From assembly GCA_023807065.1 (NCBI GenBank), contig JAJJLU010000065.1, forward strand, positions 1-20,668: a DNA stretch of 20,668 nt. Direction: 5' to 3'. This DNA comes from Isotricha intestinalis. Lineage: Eukaryota > Ciliophora > Litostomatea > Vestibuliferida > Isotrichidae. The notes under the pieces were generated by a model. It had not been told where the DNA came from and did no database searches. It was given only the letters and a program-made list of their open reading frames with translations. Below, piece by piece: positions 15,901-20,668 of the stretch; the stretch's first letter is position 1; every line of letters begins with the position of its first letter. A program made the translations under genes and the position numbers.

Positions 15901-17920
15901 ATTGCAATAACTCAGGATCGAAATTTACATTTAATAAATCATGTCCTTCACCATCTCCTTTCTTTGCTAAAATAAATATTTTTTGTTTCTCAATTGAATC
16001 AACTTGTGCTTTTTTATCCCATTCTTCTTTAGAACCTTTACCATATTCATCAATCATTTTATAAATTGATTCATATGAATTGTTGATTTCTGCAAATTCT
16101 TCTTTTTCAGTGATTCTTTTTCCACATAATTTAAATTTCTCAAGTGGTTCTTTAATTCTACTTTTAAGAGAATCAGTCCAATTAAGTAATGCGGCAATTG
16201 GAGGCATATTTTTATTTAATGGATTATTTGGGTCATTACTTTCAATTTGTTTTTTTCCAGTTAAAAATAAGTTTTGAACAACTCTCAATTCTTCTTTGAA
16301 TAAATCTAATAAAATATTATATTTCTTTTCTAATTCTACTACAATATATGGTCTTTCTAATATAGTATCAAAATTATCAAGTACTTTAAATTTACCCATA
16401 ATAGTATCATTTTCATCGAAAGTTTGAGTAAGAACTGCTGAAATTTTTCTTTCTAATTCTTTTAAAGTTTCTTTGAATTCAGCATATTTAACATTGAAAG
16501 TTTCATCTCCAATATCAAGTGGATCATATTCTTCACTATCAAATTCTTTAACAGCTGCTTGGCATTCATTAAATATATCTTGAAGTGTTTGAATTAAAGC
16601 TTCTCCTTTAATTCCTCCCATTGTCTTAGTACTCATTTTACTAAATTCATTAAAGCTTTTTGCAATATTTAAAATATCACCAATTCTATCATTGAAAGTA
16701 TCAAGACGATAGAAAATGACATTTCTGGTAATTTTCCATCCATTTTCATCATTGTCTTTATATTGGAAATAAGCATCAGTGAATTTTTTAATAGTGTCTC
16801 TTGTTTGTTCTAAAGTATTTATTGCTGCGTCTGGTTCATTAATAATTTTATTGAAAATATTAGCATGAATGTGTTCTTGTGCTCTGTAAATAATTGCATT
16901 ACACATTTTTCTAATAAGAACGATTAATCTTTCTGGTTTTGCATAATATTCATTGTCATTCCATATTTTTTTAATTATATGAAACATAGGAACAAAGTCT
17001 TCTGCAATTTCTGGAAATTCTCTTGTGTCTTCACTCATAGTGTCAAACATTTTTTCTAAACAACGAAGATAAGTATAATTATATTTAGCTTCTTTTTCTT
17101 TTTCAACAACATCCTTTTTAATTTCATTAAACATTTTATGATAAGTACTCTTTTGTTTTTCTAAAAATTTCAAAATTTCAGAAATTTTCTCTTGTTTAAT
17201 TTGGTTCAAAATAGAAGCCAAAGCTTCGCTTTTCTTTTTCCAAAACTCAATTTCAGTGGGAGGAAGTGGATTACCTCCATTTCTGAATTCATGTTCAGGT
17301 TCTTGTTTTAAAATATATTTAATTAAGTCAATCCACATGACAACAGCACCTTCACATATTTGTGTTTTTTCATTGTCATTAATTTTTGGATTTCTGAAAA
17401 TTTCATCAGAAGGTTCTGGTAATCTTGTTTCTCCATTCATATGTCCTAAGGTTACATAAAAGTGAGAAAGGAAATTATGAAATTTCTCCATAAGTTCTTT
17501 AGAAATTAACTCACTACTATCAGCTTGTTGCACATTCTCCGTGAGCATTGGGAAGAAAATGTCATTACATAGAACGAACATTTCTTCAAGAACTTTTTTT
17601 GGAATTTCAATAAAAAGGAAGTTTTTACTCATATCTGAACAAAGACCTTCTTCCTTATTGGTCTTTAAAATTAAAATCGTTTTTCTTCTTCCTTCTTTTG
17701 GATTCAACTGAATAGCATCTCTGTTTATACCGACAGTGAGCATTTTTTTCGGATCTACAAAAAGCATTTTCAATTCTTTCTTCACTTCATCGGTATCAAA
17801 GGATTTGTGGAATTTGTCATATTGTTCATCACTGGGGTTCTTGTTTATTCCAAATAATGACAAAAGCTTATCCTCTATGAACTCAATAGCAGTGGGAATT
17901 AATTGCTCGGTCTCTTCCAT
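3971..17920 (-). CDS. Axonemal dynein heavy chain, outer-arm alpha/beta type (DNAH9/11/17 class), 4649 aa
   Basis: This is the motor subunit of a ciliary dynein, which hydrolyses ATP and slides axonemal doublets. The tail, with the heavy-chain N-terminal region, covers about residues 1-1200 and includes NKNMPPIAALLNW near 570. The linker follows to about 1720, with FPRFYF at 1631-1636. P-loops are GPAGTGKT at 1915-1922 (AAA1), GAPGSGKT at 2204-2211 (AAA2), GDPGTGKT at 2540-2547 (AAA3) and GVGGSGKQ at 2909-2916 (AAA4). Walker B motifs include CFDEFNRI at 1965-1972, LDGDIDPTW at 2285-2293 and FLDDLNMP at 2615-2622, with AAA4 around Asp2971. The coiled-coil stalk spans about 3170-3452, with the microtubule-binding tip at about 3275-3385. 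AAA5, AAA6 and the C-terminal domain follow; GEIMYGGH begins at 4236. All main motor parts look intact. C-terminal phrases such as PWEDL-YI-GEIMYGGH and ESPALFGLHPNAE fit the alpha/beta outer-arm class rather than gamma (DNAH5/8) or cytoplasmic dynein. I cannot tell alpha from beta. It is one uninterrupted exon. The start ATG follows an in-frame TAA at 17954-17956; the stop is TAA. Confidence 0.98.
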   Translation of the reverse strand: MEETEQLIPTAIEFIEDKLLSLFGINKNPSDEQYDKFHKSFDTDEVKKELKMLFVDPKKMLTVGINRDAIQLNPKEGRRKTILILKTNKEEGLCSDMSKNFLFIEIPKKVLEEMFVLCNDIFFPMLTENVQQADSSELISKELMEKFHNFLSHFYVTLGHMNGETRLPEPSDEIFRNPKINDNEKTQICEGAVVMWIDLIKYILKQEPEHEFRNGGNPLPPTEIEFWKKKSEALASILNQIKQEKISEILKFLEKQKSTYHKMFNEIKKDVVEKEKEAKYNYTYLRCLEKMFDTMSEDTREFPEIAEDFVPMFHIIKKIWNDNEYYAKPERLIVLIRKMCNAIIYRAQEHIHANIFNKIINEPDAAINTLEQTRDTIKKFTDAYFQYKDNDENGWKITRNVIFYRLDTFNDRIGDILNIAKSFNEFSKMSTKTMGGIKGEALIQTLQDIFNECQAAVKEFDSEEYDPLDIGDETFNVKYAEFKETLKELERKISAVLTQTFDENDTIMGKFKVLDNFDTILERPYIVVELEKKYNILLDLFKEELRVVQNLFLTGKKQIESNDPNNPLNKNMPPIAALLNWTDSLKSRIKEPLEKFKLCGKRITEKEEFAEINNSYESIYKMIDEYGKGSKEEWDKKAQVDSIEKQKIFILAKKGDGEGHDLLNVNFDPELLQLLKEVKYLKILEMEIPKEADEAFAKNSTFRKQISNLENIKAQYNSIILQLNEVEKPMVENKLNRVETALKPALEQITWEQTKEIDQFTKNAHKIISELADTVNKLKIFVSKIDTIFKEWLLPENMLFQKPTQISEADAVSTRFIAYYEQERSKMATKVKDISNLGEVQIALKSAVSNLGTFKETDEWKNYQHYINKLVLEGSKKLIYENLRHLSGCLDPTLPPFCSVRLLLEDRKIVYRPDFTGEDGKSIKSMILEWINSFLNLSTLFRIRVDTGMGDYMIEVTEDYKIQEIVYKLYNECNELAKESDSKMDQFGEFKVLWEKDFEESFQQFLKENTTIPTPTPEQEERQERIDKIFNEKNPNPITKDIVEYTPSKETFDDKINEYKDKLKKVQNMPSTVKVRWVEIDFTDFKNELTKIIETWIENYKAFLKKNSSIKLQNIKTFMDRVDQGIINKPTDTTSEEDKKKFFSLLENIRDMDLLYPKIIELIPSIKGELEILKKHTKSENEDDPYDIEEKNVDSEEQRLIAQTEEVEKNVVELKKKVENANEDISELIDKEKENFRTGKRNFEDEVEAFRKEFIENAPKELKDFSGEEIKNAYEIMDNYYDRTIKLDEQKKKNNDMELLLKIPLSTNKQISDCLNDLKLYKSLWDYVAYFHEIFENWAQIRMDKVNANNLSDEISELKKALKTNVKKEVKQGIPAFNTLLKKTNEMDDTIQCIMLLKDKSIKPRHWKHLNEIIKKRIPYDEPEFSVNSLLELEIYSVKAAVEEEKTVAGDQEKIEIRFNKIEKTWQSEKFRMTNNLNKKTYDFYLFDHGQMDIVIENLEKDQNQLIQMSQKKGTLENFENMGEQINNKMEQLKTVNDVIKQWLKFQKNWEKLEVIFLKSDDIQNKLRNEYAQFKELDQKFREIMKDAYDYNTMIDVCTAEKKVTINEMSENIATCQNALDNYLETKKKIFPRFYFVSNDTLLNMLSSADYPNLINKNVKDCFDGIKSWEMKPLDDKNKSDTILAMLSADNGEVVNFDEPFVCEGSLVEVYLGKFESKMRVTLSEILDKAYSAVEWNTATMNPDKLKDNRHTWLNPFPAQLALLVTQVVWTEEVEHALEATDGGDDGALKDYFNLCVKRINHLIDRVRDEVLTRDLRVKIITVITVDVHARDVVETFSKMKPAIDSSNFNWKKQLRFKYVPDKKNCDIQICDFKTFYSFEYIGNTGRLVITPLTDRCYITLTQALNLILGGAPAGPAGTGKTETVKDLGRNLGLGVIVNNCSEQMDIETTARIFSGLAQTGFWGCFDEFNRISIEVLSVVSTQVKVVLDAMRAGVNTFVFEGSEINLVPTCGFFITMNPGYAGRTELPDNLKALFRSCAMVVPDLREICQNMLMSEGFSSAKPIAAKFITLYTLSRDLLSKQKHYDWGLRAIKSLLRQAGGLKRLEANKSKNEFYIIMKALFDFNKAKIVPDDLIIFERLLQDLFKESDSKGVKEEDINQEINAKIDEATECMEVGLQKDASFTTKTRQLKEILEVRHCLFVLGAPGSGKTSVWKTLFYTNMKFLNEESGHEKLSPKAITGNELFGYIDDKTKAWKYGILSAIMKKMCKNDPPYKETMRNKWIILDGDIDPTWIESLNTVMDDNKVLTLTNGDRFPLDEFMRLLFEISNLRNATLATVSRGGVLYINEKDIGITPFFDKWLKNQFSDQRHQITKRVLQEFFKPTFEKVKEWKDRYVAPVVEISLLQNFCCIFQNLIHQLDAKFNDMEDERKALVVEAIYFFSFMWGVGAGLIDRKEMNTHINSSMKSKNKLRFPDAGTCFDYYFDEPTLTWVNWKEQLKEPVFEETDLFSDIIIPNVEVTRLCRITEINMLEEKPVLFIGDPGTGKTAVVKYFMKNYMEELAKKCKIQGYTYRAYSVNFNSFTNSFILQNIIDSQITQRFSNRYGPLGNTKLIYFLDDLNMPQLDEYGTQSHVELLRQAIDYKEYFDRKDLEFKKVLEDILFIGCQNPKAGSFVIDLRLQRHFTLIGASEPNATITEEIYTFILKNHFKDFHFNGQQADTIDKLIKEIIEATVGILEKIRKGNKVFFPSATKFHYQWNMREISRVIDGILRSASAQYKETGQIYKLWFHECNRVYKDRLLFPEDIKAWDIAVLEQFKQSFKFESANLNEELKEPFIFVPFGPEVSDDNPNVLVQPKTYDALKTEIAEHLQRYNDEKGDLPLVLFDNAIMDICRIARIISNPCSHALLVGVGGSGKQSLSRLACFIKDIDISLPNLSGTDYNDEAFLLDLRNVMLKSVLKPAESPYCFLINDNHIIDEYFLVYINNFLSSYWVDEIFETRQDLEAWLVKSLKSAAPNYGFTKSASDYTMEGLFNYLIYRVKNNVHLILCMSPVGDTLRVRARKFPSILSGTSIDWFHEWPDEALTAVSARQIGEMPQFEGDENMIKKLSEISAELHKSIKEFNDAYFKSERRYNYTTPKSFLELINYFTGLVGKKDGDIDRQIARLEKGLAVVANASESIAGLKKEIEAKSVIVEEEQKNTSEVLARLEVENEKISGEKEIVEKATAEAIAASEQAAKEKEEADKAFAEAEPAKEAARKEAENIKKDDLDKFKNPNNPSKNNFQVFKLMYLIFNPDDKMPGDDIKKELPNIKNKCLNASSDQIKQKMIQRLDNITWVTPEFLEKVKMYREYPYTDPKEMEKISGAVKGVVGYFQNLVNYNRLYLIVDPLLKKSQQAKATAEAAFAKKEELEKRLEAVSGTQRKLQAEFDASKAKKDKVEAEQAALMEKLATAEKFIGLLASNNIRWKKEVETLKNSKKNIAGDCLLGSSFVSYIGVFNSFFRERIINKWKNIIIGKDVSVTENIDIVHTLTTEGDILKMKAEGLPSDPFSTENAVIITQCTRYPLIIDPQMQAIAWLRNKQSKKTIVQYRQQKWDQLIGEALGSGDDIIIEDVDQEIDPMLGPIMGKQTTNKDKGRGGAGQIRVGSSDYPFNPKTSIYFITKISNPHYKPEIVAQCTLINFIVTEKGLEDQLLAMVVNIEQPELEESIRKYVTEINEFQAELILKEDDVLVKLSEADEATILDNKELINSLEVTKTRATQIEESQRTTEALIIDINKKREIYRGVGEEGAMLFFLISKLFVIQDMYQYSLNSFVYFFEKAIANTPKNDNLIQRVAALREKIRITVYIWISAGMFEKDKQLLLTMIAIRLLQKKGALTHESLQGITQKHIDFLLKCPQKTGVTKEKSVDFLENSQWESLCWLSDLDGLQGFSEKIEKEYSSKFKEWYNEINPEDLDLPPEWKKYKKYSFHKILVLRACRPERVGIALNEFIKVCLPHGEEFLYARTFSESLLQSYFDSKPEVPIFFILSPGSNPIKDLEILGGDILPKKIKKKFTKEHGFKYIAMGQNAEKGAEEELRNCNSNGEWLFLQNIHLMPKWLKTLEEKMKEIAKEKGHEDFRLYLSAEPSPNIPVGILEKCIKLTNEPPSGLKENMKIAFTTLKTGDGVNPIDDRRRCGVIFGLSYYHAVVIERKKFGSLGWNRNYPFNLDDLRNSDAVVAKYLEAATSKIPWEDLKYIVGEIMYGGHIVDDMDRVLNNSYLDYILGDKLLEDLDLVPYPSNNPVMKVNPIKTPLNNAVYPFETWASYIDAVITSESPALFGLHPNAELEYRITETNTLFRNLIDLEPKESGGDSGDSEGNRFDAVKGQCDDITAKSADGLFDIIKMKQTREGELTPDQNVFMQECEQMRALCELIKKNCKDICDAIDGKLTMDERIEQLIFSLSANRVPAKWISDGFATNRPLGSWLKSLVARIEQLKQFEGNDNTVPKVVFINRLFNPLSYLTAIRQLAARKLEQELDKLDILTEPSNYYLKDNEPQGIVFKESQGVPIYGLHLQGCRFDEDNKVLEESRPKENFFVLPIIFCKVMSVELLDPKKDLKNSYICPIYKTIDRQSTFVCFAQFRTKAPPAKWTIAGVAVILDCEKTDNIVNLKI

Positions 17921-18234
17921 TTTAAAATTAAAATTTTTTTTTTCCTGCGGTTTTTATAAGATTTTTAGATATTTTTTTTAAGGATGAAAAAAAAATTATT
18001 TTATATTTTTATTTAGATTTATTTTTCTTTTTTAATGTTTCTGGAAATCATAATTTTTTATTATGATTAATTTATAATAATAGGTAAATAAAATAAAAAA
18101 GTGGTACTTTGCTTTTTTTAATCATATATTATATAATTAAAATGTAACTGAAAATCCTTATTACCATGATTTTTAATATAAAATAATTATTTATATATTA
18201 TATACTATGAATAAAAAAAATTTAAATAATAAAT
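17921..18234. promoter_or_regulatory. Dynein upstream region and 3' end of the neighbouring gene (314 bp)
   Basis: Both flanking genes are on the minus strand, so this gap must contain the dynein heavy chain promoter (near 17921) and the 3' end of the gene at 18235. It is AT-rich apart from a small GC-containing patch, CCTGCGG at 17944-17950. It holds the 9-bp inverted repeat listed separately. The longest ATG-initiated frame I noticed is 11 codons (near 18034), not a credible gene. No promoter motif is recognisable. Confidence 0.5.
18046..18068. repeat. Perfect 9-bp inverted repeat with T5 loop
   Basis: AATCATAAT and ATTATGATT are exact reverse complements separated by TTTTT, which could form a hairpin or a palindromic binding site. 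It lies about 126 bp upstream of the dynein start codon and about 167 bp beyond the stop of the gene at 18235. In 80% AT sequence a stem of this length can arise by chance, so function is only possible. Confidence 0.4.
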
Positions 18235-18741
18235 TTAGATCATTGAATTATTATTTGATAATCTAGTAGTATTATAAAAATTACTTTGAGAATCCAATAA
18301 AATTCTATTAGCTCTATTAGTCCATTGACTTCTAGTGGCATTCGTATTTTGACCATCTTCATTTGGATAATAAAATTTACTATTTGCATTCACATCAGTA
18401 TATTTTTTATGCATTATTCTACTTTGATAAGGAGGTGCTTGAATCAATTCACCTTCTGGGATTGTTGATTTAAACATATATTTATTTCCATTTAGTGAAC
18501 TTTTAAAACTTTGTTTTTGAAATTTATTATTTTTCATTTTATCTGTTTCTGAGGAGATAATATCTTTTTCTATTCCCTGCATTATTTGGTTAAAAATTTC
18601 TCTGTTTGATGCGGATTTATATAAATCTTCACAAATTGAATCTATATCAATATTTATTGGTTGATTATGTTTATATATTTTTGTAGAATTATATATGTAA
18701 TTTTCTTTTGAAATATCAGACTGATTATTTGAAAATGACAT
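18235..18741 (-). CDS. Hypothetical protein, Asn/Ser-rich, 168 aa
   Basis: I do not recognise this protein. It is polar and rich in Asn, Ser, Lys and Tyr, without a membrane segment or catalytic motif. Residues 32-65 could form a short amphipathic helical region (DIDSICEDLYKSAS onward). A more conserved-looking patch, PEGELIQAPPYQSR, is at 95-108. A second follows at 138-150 (RSQWTNRANRILL), holding the only tryptophan. The ends look disordered. The start is the first ATG after an in-frame TAA at 18784-18786; AAA precedes ATG and the stop is TAA. It is divergently arranged with the gene at 18824, 82 bp away, so the two may share a promoter. It may be ciliate-specific, but I cannot test that. 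Function unknown. Confidence 0.78.
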   Translation of the reverse strand: MSFSNNQSDISKENYIYNSTKIYKHNQPINIDIDSICEDLYKSASNREIFNQIMQGIEKDIISSETDKMKNNKFQKQSFKSSLNGNKYMFKSTIPEGELIQAPPYQSRIMHKKYTDVNANSKFYYPNEDGQNTNATRSQWTNRANRILLDSQSNFYNTTRLSNNNSMI

Positions 18742-18823
18742 TTTTATGATATAATCAAAATCAATTGAATTTTTATTAATATTTTAATTTTTGAGAAATA
18801 AAAGTTCATTAATAATTAATTAA
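18742..18823. promoter_or_regulatory. Compact divergent promoter region (82 bp)
   Basis: The start codons of the minus-strand gene (18741) and the plus-strand gene (18824) are only 82 bp apart and face away from each other. Both 5' leaders and both transcription starts must fit in this gap or overlap the coding regions. It is almost pure A/T with ATTAAT and TTAATTAA words and no recognisable motif. The regulatory role is inferred from gene orientation. Confidence 0.6.
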
Positions 18824-20434
18824 ATGTTAAGTAATTTAATTTTAGGAAGGAATTTAACATATAATCTTCATTCATATTTAAAACAGCGAAAAGGAAAAAA
18901 TAAAAATCCTTCTTTGGATACATTTAAAGAAAGAGAAAAAACTAAATTTATATTAAAAGCTTATTCAGAAGGTCAAAATAGGCAAAATAAAAAATATAAA
19001 AAAATGCATGAAGAAAATAAATTATTTGCTGATAGTTATAAATTATTTGATGAAATTAGGATAAAAAAAAAATATAATGAAGTTACTTTTAAAGAATTAA
19101 TTGCAGAATATAAACAAAAAAATTATAAAATCCCTGATTTATCAACAAAACATAATTTATTTGAAGAATCTCCTCTTTTATTAGGAAAAAGTAAAATAAT
19201 AGATTATTATAAATATCATACTTACAGAGATAATATAAATATAAATTCACCTAATGTAAAATTAAATCAATCTGAAAAAAGTAAAAAATATTTAGATAAA
19301 TTAGAAGGAGTTGTCAGAGATCATAATTTATTTCATAATAAAATAAAAGACACTCAATATGATTATCATATGAAAATAAAAACTTTATTAACTGAACAAG
19401 ATGACATTTTTGAAATAGAAGATAATATTCCTTTTAAATCATCTTCTTATTATAAAAAAGAAATTAAAAAATTACAAGATGATATTATTGACATCAAAAA
19501 TGGAATTGAAAGAATAGAATATGAAAAAACAACAAATAGAAGTCTTTCTTCAAGAAAAGTTACAATGTATAACAGAACTAAATTTCATAATTCTTCATTT
19601 AGATTAAGAACAATTCAAAAAAGACAAAAAACAATGAGTTTTAAAGGTTTAAATAATTTATTAAAGAAAAATGATAGAATTAATATTGATTATTTCAAAA
19701 ATGAAGATAAAAAAAACGAAAATATTAGAAAGAAAAAAGTAATTCAATTTCAATTTTCAAGAAATAGTGATACTAAATCTAATGTTACTTATCATTCTAA
19801 TAAATCAAATAATAGTGAAAATAAAATAATTAATTCTTCAAATATAACAAATGAATCAAATGATGAAATAAATAAAAATAATGTTTTTTATTCAACTTAT
19901 TCTACTTTTCAAACTACAGGACAAACTTTTAGAAATAATAGTATAAAATCTAGAAATAATATCATTAATAATTTAAAAAAAACAATAACTGAAAAACCAA
20001 AAGAAAGAAGAGTTTCTATGACAGGATTAAAACTTATAAAAAATGAAAAAAAAATAAAAATTGATGATCCAGAATATTTTAATAAATATACTAAAAAATC
20101 CGATTTTTTAGAACATTTTAGAAAAATTCCAATAAAAAAAATTAATAAAAAAATAATTGATAAACTTATTCCTTCTTATTGTGAGAAATTTTTAGGTTAT
20201 AATGAAGAAAAAACATATAATATTATGAATGAAGAAATTAGACCAAAAACTTTATTAAAAAATATTTATGATTTAGATAAAATAGTAAATAAAAGAGATT
20301 TTAATGAAAAAATTATTACTACGGATAAAAAAACAAGAAAAAATCTATCAAAAATTGAAAAATTAGATAAAAAAATAAACAAATTTGATAGAGAATTAAT
20401 TAAAAAAGTAATAAATGTAATAACTGATAAATAA
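18824..20434 (+). CDS. Hypothetical protein, Lys/Asn-rich with coiled-coil-like segments, 536 aa
   Basis: I do not recognise this protein. It is very basic (Lys, Asn, Ile) and mostly polar. Residues 30-100 look helical and charged (KEREKTKFILKAYSEG onward). Residues 205-236 (YYKKEIKKLQDDIIDIKNGIERI) have coiled-coil character. Residues 312-385 form a Ser/Asn/Thr-rich disordered region, and residues 415-536 are again helical. Two similar basophilic phosphosite-like segments occur: RQKTMSFKGLNNLL at 267-280 and RRVSMTGLKLI at 395-405. The second contains an RRxS site of the kind PKA-type kinases use. No membrane segment or enzymatic motif is visible. A structural or ciliary/cytoskeletal scaffold would fit this composition, but that is a guess. 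The start is unambiguous because an in-frame TAA abuts the ATG (TAAATG); the stop is TAA. It is the last gene before the right telomere. Confidence 0.85.
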   Translation: MLSNLILGRNLTYNLHSYLKQRKGKNKNPSLDTFKEREKTKFILKAYSEGQNRQNKKYKKMHEENKLFADSYKLFDEIRIKKKYNEVTFKELIAEYKQKNYKIPDLSTKHNLFEESPLLLGKSKIIDYYKYHTYRDNININSPNVKLNQSEKSKKYLDKLEGVVRDHNLFHNKIKDTQYDYHMKIKTLLTEQDDIFEIEDNIPFKSSSYYKKEIKKLQDDIIDIKNGIERIEYEKTTNRSLSSRKVTMYNRTKFHNSSFRLRTIQKRQKTMSFKGLNNLLKKNDRINIDYFKNEDKKNENIRKKKVIQFQFSRNSDTKSNVTYHSNKSNNSENKIINSSNITNESNDEINKNNVFYSTYSTFQTTGQTFRNNSIKSRNNIINNLKKTITEKPKERRVSMTGLKLIKNEKKIKIDDPEYFNKYTKKSDFLEHFRKIPIKKINKKIIDKLIPSYCEKFLGYNEEKTYNIMNEEIRPKTLLKNIYDLDKIVNKRDFNEKIITTDKKTRKNLSKIEKLDKKINKFDRELIKKVINVITDK

Positions 20435-20600
20435 TATAAAATATAAAAAAAATTATAAATATTATAAACAGTAAAAAATTAATAGATAAATATTAAAGAC
20501 AAAAAATCATTAAAATAAAATGAAATATAAAAAAAAGATAAATAAAAAAATAAAATGGTTTAAAAAAAATAACCAAAAAAAAGAAAATAATTAATTAAAT
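20435..20600. other. Right subtelomere and 3' flank of the last gene
   Basis: This 166-bp, very A-rich stretch lies between the last stop codon and the telomere. It presumably contains the 3' untranslated region. A small hairpin-like element, TGGTT (20556-20560) and AACCA (20571-20575) around an A-rich loop, lies 25 bp from the telomere. I see no gene and no match to the left subtelomere. Confidence 0.6.
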
Positions 20601-20668
20601 GGGGATTGGGGATTGGGGATTGGGGATTGGGGATTGGGGATTGGGGATTGGGATGGGGATTGGGGATT
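20601..20668. repeat. Right telomere, (GGGGATT)n G-strand
   Basis: Seven perfect GGGGATT units run from 20601 to 20649. A shortened unit, GGGAT, is at 20650-20654, followed by two perfect units to the last base. This is the exact complement of the left-end repeat, with the G-rich strand running 3'-ward to the end, as in all telomeres. It shows the window is a complete chromosome, or a read spanning one. Confidence 0.97.

Noticed and set aside
17921..18234. A tRNA or small RNA gene in the dynein upstream gap
   Set aside because: There is no GC-containing cloverleaf, T-loop GGTTCGA-like box or other RNA gene signal; only one short AT palindrome is present.

Overview
The window appears to be one complete linear chromosome of 20,668 bp. 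It opens with C-rich telomere repeats (CCCCAAT unit) and closes with the complementary G-rich repeats (GGGGATT unit). Two telomeres around only seven genes, very high A+T, roughly 92% coding density and no visible introns point to a macronuclear minichromosome of a ciliate. The repeat differs from the Tetrahymena (GGGGTT) and Oxytricha (GGGGTTTT) repeats. All seven genes end in TAA. A 4649-codon gene runs without any in-frame TAA, TAG or TGA, and its tryptophans are TGG, so the standard genetic code fits. Ciliates with the standard code include the litostomes (for example the anaerobic rumen entodiniomorphs), so a litostome is my best guess. That assignment is inference, not proof.

Layout, left to right: telomere (1-48, with an irregular C6A6 junction to about 60); an AT-rich subtelomere; two small tandem plus-strand genes only 31 bp apart (261-842 and 874-1371), both of unknown function; then four minus-strand genes. 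These are a cysteine-free protein with a possible degenerate methyltransferase-like fold (1606-2346), a Ser/Thr protein kinase with a predicted acylated N-terminus (2668-3765), an axonemal dynein heavy chain filling two thirds of the chromosome (3971-17920), and an unknown asparagine-rich protein (18235-18741). The last gene is on the plus strand (18824-20434), a long lysine/asparagine-rich protein of unknown function that shares an 82-bp divergent promoter gap with its neighbour. An AT-rich subtelomere and the right telomere (20601-20668) follow.

Only the dynein heavy chain and the kinase have firm identities. The dynein is of the outer-arm alpha/beta type (DNAH9/11/17 class), so the organism builds motile cilia. 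The kinase is probably membrane-attached. Nothing shows that the seven genes form a pathway; ciliate minichromosomes commonly carry unrelated genes. I found no tRNA, rRNA, transposon, CRISPR array or bacterial-type operon. The features most worth following up are the telomere repeat itself, the compact intronless architecture with its very short intergenic gaps, and the uncharacterised small proteins.
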